Of a DNA stretch of 9,613 nucleotides, positions 1 to 6,346 are shown one piece after another. Made by a program: the position numbers and the translations under genes. The notes below the pieces were generated by a model. It was not told the origin of the DNA. It made no database searches and saw nothing but the letters and a program-made list of their open reading frames with translations. Within the stretch, counting starts at the first letter, position 1; each line of letters begins with the position of its first letter. The stretch comes from an uncultured Collinsella sp. (lineage in GTDB: Bacteria; Actinomycetota; Coriobacteriia; Coriobacteriales; Coriobacteriaceae): positions 1 to 9,613 of the forward strand of contig CAAELE010000021.1 in the NCBI GenBank assembly GCA_900756765.1, in the 5' to 3' direction.

Positions 1-264
1 GCAGACCGAGTCCTTGTTGAAGGCCTTGGGCGGGCATGCGAGGAACTCGGCGGCGATCTCGCAGTGGACGTCGACGTCGGCCGTGGTGGTCTCGACCCAA
101 TACTTCATCGGGAGCGTGTGGGCCCAGGTGCCGCCGCAGCCGATGAAGAAGATGTTGGAATAACCCTGCTCGCAGACCTTGTCCACGGCAGCCTCAATCT
201 GAGGACGGAGAGCGAGGGCATCGCTCACAACCTTCTCGTAACGAGGCTCATCGAAATTGAACAT
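1..264 (-). CDS. SIS-domain sugar isomerase/deglycase-like protein, N-terminal part
   Basis: This is the first 88 residues of a minus-strand gene that runs off the left edge of the window. It starts MFNFDEPRYEK and then reads NIFFIGCGGTWAHTLPMKYW at residues 38-57. That is the strand, glycine-rich loop and helix (GCGGT) that opens a sugar-isomerase (SIS) phosphosugar-binding domain. The next strand reads ADVDVHCEIAAEF. The pattern resembles the GFAT-related SIS proteins, including FrlB-type fructosamine-6-phosphate deglycases, which act on phosphorylated amino-sugars in the cytoplasm. The start is supported by AGGAG six bases upstream and by a promoter-like sequence at 315-342. The second SIS half and the catalytic residues lie outside the window, so deglycase cannot be separated from isomerase or from a regulatory SIS protein. 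The SIS fold is fairly secure; the substrate is unknown. Confidence 0.8.
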   Translation of the reverse strand, partial: MFNFDEPRYEKVVSDALALRPQIEAAVDKVCEQGYSNIFFIGCGGTWAHTLPMKYWVETTTADVDVHCEIAAEFLACPPKAFNKDSVC

Positions 265-314
265 CCCTTACTCCTAACTCACTTAGATGAACCCTTCATT
301 CATCCCATAACGTT

Positions 315-342
315 ATAATACTTTATATAACTAACTATGCAA
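315..342 (-). promoter_or_regulatory. Candidate promoter of the SIS-domain gene
   Basis: Read on the minus strand, TTGCAT (337-342) and TATTAT (315-320) are separated by 16 bases, which is a plausible sigma-70-type -35/-10 pair about 50 bases upstream of the SIS start codon. The surrounding DNA is clearly more AT-rich than the genes. The inverted repeat AATACTT (317-323) / AAGTATT (341-347) brackets the two boxes and could be an operator. Both readings rest on pattern only. Confidence 0.45.
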
Positions 343-382
343 GTATTATTTTGGTTCTGTTCTTTCATCAAGCCCCTTAAAA

Positions 383-400
383 CAACAATCGGCGTTGTTG
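383..400. repeat. Short inverted repeat upstream of the SIS promoter
   Basis: CAACAA (383-388) and TTGTTG (395-400) are perfect inverted repeats around a 6-base centre. The site lies about 40 bases upstream of the -35 box of the SIS gene, so it could be a regulator site or a weak hairpin. No function can be assigned. Confidence 0.35.
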
Positions 401-418
401 GACACAGCATGCAAGTTC

Positions 419-433
419 ATTGAACGATTCAAT
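419..433. repeat. Perfect 15-bp palindromic site
   Basis: ATTGAA CGA TTCAAT is a perfect 6-bp inverted repeat with a 3-base centre, a shape typical of dimeric regulator operators. It lies in AT-rich DNA about 75 bases upstream of the SIS promoter boxes and is not followed by a T tract, so a terminator is unlikely. The regulator is unknown. Confidence 0.4.
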
Positions 434-730
434 ATGCATCGTCTCTAGTTAAATGAAGCCTTATGCAAATACCTTTAATCCGCTTGGGGCCGACGAATCT
501 TTTGACTGTCCGCAGAAGCTTTCCCGGAATTCCCTATGGATAGACGCACCGGCAATCGCTTCGTCATCTGGCTTATTGCGCATTGCCGGGGCGTCTGGGA
601 GAAAGCGCAATCTACCGCGTGGTCAACTAGCGTTTCATCGGAATCGACCGCATCCGCGCCAAATACTAAATCGCAATCGTTGAAACTCGTCCGATCATAT
701 GGCGGCAATTTCTCGCCTTAAAAATGAGCA

Positions 731-769
731 CGAAATAAGGGGGCAGCTGTTTGCAACTTGCTTTATTCG
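731..769 (+). repeat. Possible divergent member of the GGGG(A/G)CAG hairpin family
   Basis: The arms CGAAATAAG (731-739) and CTTTATTCG (761-769) pair at 7 of 9 positions. The left arm is followed directly by GGGGCAG, similar to the GGGGACAG that follows the left arm in the clearer copies near 4156 and 5950. The total length of 39 nt is also similar. The arms are otherwise unrelated, so membership of the same family is only a suggestion. Confidence 0.25.
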
Positions 770-1070
770 TAAGTGTTTTTACTGAAAAAACAATCACCAA
801 CCAAACAGCACTATTAATTGTTTGGCTCTTTGCTGTACAGCCATCTTTCGTATACGTCTCTCGTCTATCTCTCATCTCACGGTTGGAGACGAAAGGTGTG
901 CGGGAGTGGATAATTGGACGGCATTTGGACCTGCGACGGATTATTTCATCCGAAAATCCACGCTCATTCGGCGGGCACGCGGGGCCTATGCCCAATCCGC
1001 TGGCATCGTCTTCAGTTCGCCGCAGAGCCGCGGCCCCATATGGGTATACTCTCGAGGATTCGACTCGATT

Positions 1071-1086
1071 CGCCCCCGCTGGGGCG
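1071..1086 (+). promoter_or_regulatory. GC-rich stem-loop just before the peptidase ribosome binding site
   Basis: CGCCCC (1071-1076) and GGGGCG (1081-1086) form a perfect 6-bp stem with the 4-base loop CGCT. It ends four bases before the AGGAG ribosome binding site (1091-1095) of the M16C gene. A stem here would not cover the binding site itself, but it could shape the leader or stabilise the messenger RNA. No role is demonstrated. Confidence 0.4.
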
Positions 1087-1102
1087 TCAAAGGAGACTGC
1101 AT

Positions 1103-4100
1103 ATGCCCACTACCTCAACCGATCCGCGCGCCGCTGCTGCCGCGCTGCTGGTGCCCGGTACCACCCGCCACGGCTTTGCCGTCGAGCGCTGCGAGACCGT
1201 GCCCGAGCTCGACTCGGACGCCTACGTGCTGCGCCACACCGCATCGGGCGCTCGCCTGCTGTACCTGGCGTGCGACGACGAAAACAAAGCCTTTGCCATT
1301 GGCTTTAAGACGCCGCCGGCCGATTCCACCGGCGTGTTCCATATTCTTGAGCACTCGGTGCTGTGCGGATCGGCCAAGTTCCCCGTCAAGGAGCCATTCG
1401 TCGATCTGATCAAGAGCTCCATGCAGACGTTCCTCAACGCCATGACCTACCCCGACAAAACCATCTACCCCGTTGCCACCACCAACGAGCAGGACCTGTA
1501 CAACCTGATGGACGTGTACCTGGACGCGGTGTTCAACCCGGCCATCTACACTAAGCCGACTATTTTTGAGCAGGAGGGCTGGCACTACGAACTGGACCTG
1601 CCGGAGGGCGCCGAGGGCGAGGTCGACGGCAGCTCCGCGAGCCTGCGCGAGGGCACGCTGCGCTATAACGGCGTGGTGTTCAACGAGATGAAGGGCGCGC
1701 TGTCCGACCCCATGAGCGTGCTGGACGACGCCGTCAACGCCGCGCTCTATCCCAACACCGCCTATGCGCACGAGAGCGGCGGCGATCCGCGCGCGATTCC
1801 CGCGCTCACCTACGAGCAGTTCCTGGACACGCACGCGCGCCACTACAATCCTTCCAACTCTTATATAACGCTCTACGGCGACCTAGATGTGGACCGCGCA
1901 CTGGCGTTTTTGGACGAGCGCTATCTGTCGCAGCCGAGTGCCGCGAGCCGCCGCATGGACTCGGCCGTTGCCGCCGGCGAGGACCCGTCCGCGCTGGCGC
2001 CCAATCCGCTGGACGTGCAGGCGCCTGTGACCTGCGAGTACAAGCGCGTCGAGATGGCTACCACGCCCGAGAACGCCCTGGTAGGCTTGGGTCTTGTGCT
2101 GGGCAGCGCGCTCGACCGCAAGCGCACGATCGCGGCGGATATCCTGTTCGAGGCGCTGCTGGGCTCCAACGAAGCGCCAGTTAAGAAAGCCATTCTGGCC
2201 GCCGGCCTGGGCGGAAACGTGGTGAGCTACACCGCGGCCGAAAGCCTGCAGCCCTACGAGCTCATCATGCTGCAAAACGCGCAGCCCGGCGTGGCGCGCG
2301 AGCTACGTCGCGTGTTCCAGGACGCCTGCCGCGACCTGTGTGAGCACGGCGTTCCGCGCGAGCGCCTGGAAGCTATCATCAGCAGCAACGAGTACGACCT
2401 GCGCCAGCGCGACTACGGTATCGCCGACGGCGTGGCCATTGCGTGCGACGCACTGAGCACGTGGCTCTACGATGACGACGCTGCGACGCTGGCGCTCAAG
2501 TACGGCCCGGTGTACGAGGAGCTGCGCGGCGAGCTGGACGGCAGCTACTTTGAGGACCTGCTGCGCGAGCTGGTGCTGGAAAACGACCACATGGCACTAG
2601 TCGAGCTGGCACCGGTGGACGCCGCCGAGGGTTCGGAGGGTGCCGAGGCCGCCGAGCTGGCAGCCAAGCGCGACGCCATGACCGATGCCGAGCTGGCCGA
2701 CGTGGTCGAGCGCACGACCGCGCTGCGTGCCGCGCAGGAGGCCGAGGACACGCCCGAGGACAAGGCCACGCTGCCGCGCCTGCGCGTGTCCGACATTGGC
2801 GAGGCGCGCCCCGAGCCGCCGCTGATCGTGGACACGACCGCGCCCATCCCCTGCCTGCGCCACGACATTCCCACCAATCGCCTGGCCTACGCCATGCAGT
2901 ACTTCGACCTGAGCTGCGTCGCGTTTGAGGATCTGCCCTATGTGACGCTGCTCTGCCGCCTGCTCAAGCAGCTGCCCACGCGCGAGCATTCGGCCGAGGA
3001 ACTCGACAACCTGCTTGCCGGCAAGCTGGGCTTTTTGAGCTTTACGACCGAGGTCATGACCCAGCCCGACGTGGACGGCGTGCGCCCCTACCTGTTGGTG
3101 AGCGCCGGCGCCCTGTCCGAGAAGATCGATGCGCTAGCGAGCCTGCCGCGCGAGGTGTGGTCGAGCACGCTGTTGCTCGATGCCGACGCCGACCGTGTGC
3201 GCGACGTGCTCACGCAGATTCGCATTGGGCTTGAGCAGGGCTTTATCAACAACGGACACTCGGCGGCGCTCGGTCGCGCGATGAGCTACAGCTCACCTTC
3301 GGCCGTGGTGCGCGAGCAGCTTTCGGGCGTGGACTTCTACCTGTTCCTGCGCGATCTGCTCGAGCACTTTGACGAGCGACTGGACGACCTGCGCGCCAAT
3401 CTTGCCGCGCTGGCAGACCGCATCTTTGTGGCCGATGGCTGCCTGGCAAGTTTTACCGGCAGCGACGAGGACTTCGACGCGTACTGGGCCGCCGCGGGCG
3501 ACCTGGGGCTTGGCGCGGGCGACAGCGCTGGCAGCAGCACGCTCGTGGTACCGGAGCCGCACGACCGTCACGAGGCTTTCGTCATCCCCAGCGACATCTG
3601 CTTTGCGGCGCGCGCGTGCGACCCGCGTCGCCTGGGCATCGACGTGACGGGCGCTTGGGCCGTAGCTGCCAACGCGCTCTCCTACGACTACCTGTGGAAC
3701 GAGATCCGCGTGAAGGGCGGTGCGTACGGCTGCGGATTCCGCGCGGCCGGCGAGCGACAGACGGCGTTCTACACCTACCGCGACCCGGCGGTCGATCCTT
3801 CGATTGAGCGCATTGAACGCGCGGGCGCATGGCTCGGCAGCTTTGAGCCCGACGAGGCCGCCTTCGAGGGCTTTATCGTGAGCTGCGTGAGCGGCATGGA
3901 CGCACCGGTGAAGCCGTACTCGCTCACCAAGCGCCGCAATACGACCTACCTGGCTGGGCTCGATCCGCACGCGCGCGAAGAGCGTCGCGCCCAGATGCTC
4001 GCGGCCACACCCGGTGAGCTGCGTTCGCTCGGCGCCGACGTGACGCGCATCGCAGCCGAGTCGCCCACCTGTGTCTTTGGCGGCCGAGACGTCATCGCCA

Positions 4101-4141
4101 AGAGCAACGCCGGCTTTAACGTCATCGACCTGCTGGCCTAG
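1103..4141 (+). CDS. M16C (PreP/Cym1-like) zinc metallopeptidase, insulinase family
   Basis: This is a 1012-residue peptidase of the pitrilysin M16C type. These enzymes enclose unfolded peptides in a chamber and cut them at a zinc site. The inverted zinc motif is HILEH at residues 80-84: His80 and His84 are ligands and Glu83 is the catalytic base. The third ligand is Glu195 in NEMKG, at the usual distance for PreP-like enzymes. The C-terminal half keeps the partner motif RVKGGAYG (Arg869, Tyr875), which binds substrate across the chamber. Full length and all key residues indicate an active enzyme. There is no signal peptide, so it should act in the cytoplasm, probably in peptide turnover. I chose the ATG at 1103 because AGGAG lies seven bases upstream and family similarity begins just after it; the same frame stays open upstream to 914 without similarity. 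It appears to be transcribed alone and converges on the next gene. Confidence 0.93.
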   Translation: MPTTSTDPRAAAAALLVPGTTRHGFAVERCETVPELDSDAYVLRHTASGARLLYLACDDENKAFAIGFKTPPADSTGVFHILEHSVLCGSAKFPVKEPFVDLIKSSMQTFLNAMTYPDKTIYPVATTNEQDLYNLMDVYLDAVFNPAIYTKPTIFEQEGWHYELDLPEGAEGEVDGSSASLREGTLRYNGVVFNEMKGALSDPMSVLDDAVNAALYPNTAYAHESGGDPRAIPALTYEQFLDTHARHYNPSNSYITLYGDLDVDRALAFLDERYLSQPSAASRRMDSAVAAGEDPSALAPNPLDVQAPVTCEYKRVEMATTPENALVGLGLVLGSALDRKRTIAADILFEALLGSNEAPVKKAILAAGLGGNVVSYTAAESLQPYELIMLQNAQPGVARELRRVFQDACRDLCEHGVPRERLEAIISSNEYDLRQRDYGIADGVAIACDALSTWLYDDDAATLALKYGPVYEELRGELDGSYFEDLLRELVLENDHMALVELAPVDAAEGSEGAEAAELAAKRDAMTDAELADVVERTTALRAAQEAEDTPEDKATLPRLRVSDIGEARPEPPLIVDTTAPIPCLRHDIPTNRLAYAMQYFDLSCVAFEDLPYVTLLCRLLKQLPTREHSAEELDNLLAGKLGFLSFTTEVMTQPDVDGVRPYLLVSAGALSEKIDALASLPREVWSSTLLLDADADRVRDVLTQIRIGLEQGFINNGHSAALGRAMSYSSPSAVVREQLSGVDFYLFLRDLLEHFDERLDDLRANLAALADRIFVADGCLASFTGSDEDFDAYWAAAGDLGLGAGDSAGSSTLVVPEPHDRHEAFVIPSDICFAARACDPRRLGIDVTGAWAVAANALSYDYLWNEIRVKGGAYGCGFRAAGERQTAFYTYRDPAVDPSIERIERAGAWLGSFEPDEAAFEGFIVSCVSGMDAPVKPYSLTKRRNTTYLAGLDPHAREERRAQMLAATPGELRSLGADVTRIAAESPTCVFGGRDVIAKSNAGFNVIDLLA

Positions 4142-4154
4142 CCACAGCCAAGCA

Positions 4155-4193
4155 AAACCACCACGAAGGGGACAGGCACCTTTGTGGTGGTTT
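4155..4193 (+). repeat. GGGGACAGG hairpin repeat, copy 1 (between convergent genes)
   Basis: A 15-bp inverted repeat has arms at 4155-4169 and 4179-4193, with one G-T wobble (G4165/T4183) and a 9-base centre. The core AAGGGGACAGG spans the inner left arm and the loop. The 37-nt unit 4156-4192 matches copy 2 (5950-5986) at 36 of 37 bases. It lies 14 bases after the stop of the peptidase gene and 12 bases beyond the stop of the opposing gene, with short T runs after each arm. It could therefore also work as a bidirectional transcription terminator at this site. Confidence 0.85.
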
Positions 4194-4205
4194 GCGAGTG
4201 GGCTG

Positions 4206-5861
4206 CTATTTGATAAACGGGTTCAGCCTGGCCGCCAGCGGATCGAGCTTGTACATGGTTGCAAAGCACTCACGACCATAATCGGAGTCATTGCTCCAGC
4301 TACCCTGGTCGACGTCGTACTCTGCATCCAGACGAATCCACTCCTCCGGCTTGTTCTTCTCGTGCTTGCTGCAGAAGTAGCGCTGGTACTCGACCTCGTG
4401 CTCAAACTCAAACTCGGCATCCGAACCGCGGCCGGCATACTCGTCGACCGACGTCAGGTTGCCGTGCTCGTCGTAATAGAACTCCGCATAGCCGCCGCGC
4501 TCGGAATCGATCCTGTCGAGCTTTCCGTCGCTGTACGAATAATCCACCGCTGCGTACGAGTTCAGCGAGCCGTAGTCGTTGCCGTGCGAGTCATATGCCA
4601 CAGGCGAGATACGCGAAATGTTGCCGTCCTTGTCATACTCGTAGCCCGCGGTAATCGTCCACGTAGTTCCCACCGTGTCGCCCTGGCAGTCCAGCGTAAA
4701 GGACGTCACGCGATCCTTGTCGTATCCGTACGAATACACGACCGTCCGAGGATTGGCCGGGCTGGTATCGGTGTTGGTCACCATGTTGCCGTCCTGGTAG
4801 ACATACGTGCTCGCGCTCTCGCCGTAACCCGCATGGGTCGTCTTGTTGATCAGGTTTCCGTCCGTGTCGTAGGTAAACGTCGTGGTGCTCGACGAATCGC
4901 TCATGTCAGCATCGCAGTCGATGCGCGTGACGTTACCGTCGGCGTCGTACGTAAACGTGTTGACGTTCACATAGCCGCCCGCCAGATCTTCCTCAATCTC
5001 CGAAATGCGATGCGACTCATCGTGCTCGACGCTGTAGCTTACGCCGCCACCTTGCTTGACGGCAGACGTGAAGCCCGTGACGTAACCGTTCTCGTCACGC
5101 TCGATCTCGTAGATATCGCCGTACTGGTCCGATTTATCGGTGCCTTCGTAGGACACCGGCAGCCACAGCTCGTCAAGCTGCGTGTCCTTAATGCCGCTAA
5201 CCTTCGTATCCTGCGGCAGTGCCAGCGTGGCGAGCTTCTTTTTGCCCGAAAGATCGATGCTTTTGAGCTCCCCAGCATTTGAAAGGTCGAGCTTCTCGAT
5301 GTTGTCGCAACCGTCCAGGTTAACGACGGTGACGTTGCTCGCCGAGTTAAGCTCGACGGTCTTAAGGTCGCCGCAGCCCGAAAGGTCCAAGTTGACGAGT
5401 TTATCCCCACCGTATTCCACACTGGTAACGTTGGGGAACACCTTGCCCAGGCCCTGCGTCGACGCGACGCCGTCCAGCTCGAGCGACGTCACCGCCTTGG
5501 CCTCGTCGCGCGAGATGCGGCCGTCACCGTTAGTGTCGTACTTGGTCGAGACAAGCGCACGCATGCCGCTATCCGGGAAGGTCTTCTCGTCGATAGGCGT
5601 GGTCGCGATCTGCGTAAAGTAGAACAGCGCACCACCGCCGACACCCGCCGCCACGGCAAGCACCGCGGCAAGGGCGATGAGGGGCTTCTTGGAACGCTTG
5701 CGCCGCACGGGCTGCTGCACGGGCACGTATTGCCCAGGAGCGGGCGTGGCAGGCTGGGGTTGCTGCGTGGCCGCGACCTGGTCGGGTGCTACGGGTGCGC
5801 CGCAGACGGGGCAAAAGAGGGCGTCGTCGACAAGCGGCGTGCCACACGAGCGACAAAACAT
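4206..5861 (-). CDS. Membrane-anchored zinc-ribbon/EF-hand/LRR/YD-repeat protein
   Basis: The 551-residue protein is of unknown function but has clear parts. Residues 3-20 form a zinc ribbon with two CxxC pairs (Cys3/Cys6, Cys17/Cys20). A Pro/Gln-rich linker follows, then the basic stretch RRKRSKK (53-59) and a transmembrane helix at about 60-83. By the positive-inside rule the zinc ribbon is cytoplasmic and the rest is outside. Outside there is an EF-hand-like loop, DTNGDGRISRDE (109-120), then LDLSG-type leucine-rich repeats spaced about 21 residues (about 145-215). YD repeats of the form YDxDGN follow, at about 303, 329, 407 and 461, as in RHS/wall-associated proteins. The tail is acidic and aromatic. 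I chose the ATG at 5861 because AAGGAG lies six bases upstream and the zinc ribbon starts at once; upstream in-frame ATGs lack that support. It may be a surface sensor or adhesin. GGGGACAGG hairpins flank it on both sides. Confidence 0.85.
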   Translation of the reverse strand: MFCRSCGTPLVDDALFCPVCGAPVAPDQVAATQQPQPATPAPGQYVPVQQPVRRKRSKKPLIALAAVLAVAAGVGGGALFYFTQIATTPIDEKTFPDSGMRALVSTKYDTNGDGRISRDEAKAVTSLELDGVASTQGLGKVFPNVTSVEYGGDKLVNLDLSGCGDLKTVELNSASNVTVVNLDGCDNIEKLDLSNAGELKSIDLSGKKKLATLALPQDTKVSGIKDTQLDELWLPVSYEGTDKSDQYGDIYEIERDENGYVTGFTSAVKQGGGVSYSVEHDESHRISEIEEDLAGGYVNVNTFTYDADGNVTRIDCDADMSDSSSTTTFTYDTDGNLINKTTHAGYGESASTYVYQDGNMVTNTDTSPANPRTVVYSYGYDKDRVTSFTLDCQGDTVGTTWTITAGYEYDKDGNISRISPVAYDSHGNDYGSLNSYAAVDYSYSDGKLDRIDSERGGYAEFYYDEHGNLTSVDEYAGRGSDAEFEFEHEVEYQRYFCSKHEKNKPEEWIRLDAEYDVDQGSWSNDSDYGRECFATMYKLDPLAARLNPFIK

Positions 5862-5919
5862 GGCGGGCTCCTTTCGGTTCATTCCTTCCACCATGAAGGT
5901 AAACCCAAAAATGCAGCCC

Positions 5920-5933
5920 TTGTTGCGCAACAA
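5920..5933. promoter_or_regulatory. Perfect 14-bp palindrome upstream of the membrane-protein gene
   Basis: TTGTTGCGCAACAA is a perfect palindrome with no spacer. It lies about 60 bases upstream of the minus-strand start at 5861, where a promoter and operator for that gene would be expected. No clear -35/-10 pair is visible beside it. A dimeric regulator site is the simplest reading. Confidence 0.45.
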
Positions 5934-5949
5934 AGCCAAGCGGGAGCCA

Positions 5950-5986
5950 AACCACCACAAAGGGGACAGGCACCTTTGTGGTGGTT
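5950..5986 (+). repeat. GGGGACAGG hairpin repeat, copy 2 (between divergent genes)
   Basis: A perfect 14-bp inverted repeat has arms at 5950-5963 and 5973-5986 around a 9-base centre. It differs from copy 1 at one base (A5959 in place of G4165), which restores a Watson-Crick pair. It lies between two divergently transcribed genes and ends seven bases before the hicA -35 box. Neither flanking gene ends here, so a terminator role does not explain this copy. Confidence 0.88.
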
Positions 5987-5987
5987 C

Positions 5988-6016
5988 GAACACTTGTTCT
6001 ATACGTACACATGTTC
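5988..6016 (+). promoter_or_regulatory. Tandem operator-like half-palindromes over the hicAB promoter
   Basis: Two similar 12-bp imperfect palindromes lie 17 bp apart, start to start: GAACA-CT-TGTTC at 5988-5999 and GTACA-CA-TGTTC at 6005-6016. The first covers the -35 box and the second ends directly against the -10 box. HicB antitoxins commonly repress their own promoters through a C-terminal DNA-binding domain, and these sites are the best candidates. The assignment to HicB is inferred. Confidence 0.5.
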
Positions 6017-6022
6017 TATAAT
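5994..6022 (+). promoter_or_regulatory. Strong promoter of hicAB
   Basis: TTGTTC (5994-5999) and a perfect TATAAT (6017-6022) are separated by exactly 17 bases, close to the sigma-70 consensus. Transcription would start near 6029, leaving a leader of about 55 bases before hicA. A weaker second pair, TTGCAT (6031-6036) and TAGGAT (6054-6059), also with a 17-base spacer, lies just downstream and may be another promoter. Confidence 0.75.
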
Positions 6023-6047
6023 AAGGGTGCTTGCATCGGACTTAAAT

Positions 6048-6068
6048 TGCAACTAGGATATAGTTGCA
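6048..6068 (+). promoter_or_regulatory. Perfect 8-bp inverted repeat in the hicA leader
   Basis: TGCAACTA (6048-6055) and TAGTTGCA (6061-6068) are exact inverted repeats around GGATA. In RNA this forms a stem-loop seven bases before the AGG of the hicA ribosome binding region. In DNA it is a good operator shape overlapping the possible second -10 box. It may limit toxin translation or be an additional HicB site; the sequence does not decide between them. Confidence 0.55.
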
Positions 6069-6082
6069 GAATGTGAGGCGGG

Positions 6083-6346
6083 ATGACGCGGACCGATAAA
6101 CTCATCGCCCAACTGCTTAGCTGCCCTTCGACGTATCGGTATACCGATTTTTTAAAAGTCATGGCTTCATATGGCCTTGAAATGGACAACAAAGGCAAGA
6201 CATCCGGATCGCGCGTTCGCTTCTACAGGCCATCAGATGACAGGATGTTCGTAATGCACGCGCCACATCCATCTGACGAATTGACAGCGGGGACCATTCG
6301 AAACATCGTTCGATTTTTGCAAGATATCGGAGGTAGCCATGAGTAA
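6083..6346 (+). CDS. hicA: HicA-family toxin (mRNA interferase)
   Basis: This is an 87-residue HicA toxin of the longer subfamily. HicA toxins bind and cut mRNA in the cytoplasm and are held inactive by HicB. Recognisable parts are the helical N-terminus, SGSRVRFYRP at residues 41-50, MHAPHP at 58-63, and the closing TAGTIRNIVRFLQDIG helix. Small HicA toxins carry a histidine in a GSH motif; here that position is Arg44 (GSRVRF). I recall the same GSRVR form in other long HicA proteins, so it probably marks a subfamily and not a dead gene. The ATG at 6083 follows a modest GAGGCGGG ribosome site. The last eight bases overlap hicB, as is usual for coupled translation. The locus is more AT-rich than the metabolic genes around it, consistent with horizontal acquisition. 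Confidence 0.85.
   Translation: MTRTDKLIAQLLSCPSTYRYTDFLKVMASYGLEMDNKGKTSGSRVRFYRPSDDRMFVMHAPHPSDELTAGTIRNIVRFLQDIGGSHE

Larger units (their letters stand above)
265..1102. other. Long gene-free interval between the SIS gene and the M16C peptidase gene
   Basis: I see no convincing gene in these 838 bases. The open frames present (453-683 plus, 475-708 minus, 666-995 minus) have no good ribosome binding site, no codon bias like the neighbouring genes and no recognisable protein motif. The left part (about 265-480) is AT-rich and holds the SIS promoter and short inverted repeats at 383-400 and 419-433. The middle (about 480-720) is of intermediate composition and may be a decayed gene or untranslated DNA. 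The right part holds a repeat-like hairpin at 731-769 and the leader of the peptidase gene, with a TATACT box at 1045-1050 lacking a good -35 partner. I found no tRNA or standard riboswitch core. Confidence 0.6.

Noticed and set aside
475..708. Minus-strand 77-codon frame starting with TTG in the long gene-free interval
   Set aside because: No convincing ribosome site, unusual start and no recognisable motif; it may be debris but I cannot support a gene.
914..1102. 63-residue upstream extension of the peptidase frame
   Set aside because: The segment has no family similarity, covers promoter and leader structures, and the ATG at 1103 has a well-spaced AGGAG.
3293..3970. Minus-strand open frame opposite the C-terminal half of the peptidase
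   Set aside because: No ribosome site and no motif; the plus strand carries the RVKGGAYG motif of the M16C family here.
4155..4193. Copy 1 hairpin as nothing more than a transcription terminator
   Set aside because: It may terminate here, but a near-identical copy lies in a divergent promoter region (5950-5986), so termination does not account for the element.
4071..5282. Long plus-strand open frame (403 codons) opposite the membrane-protein gene
   Set aside because: It is antisense to a gene with clear domains and a ribosome site, overlaps the peptidase end, and its translation is low-complexity (Val/Arg/Ile-rich) with no motif.
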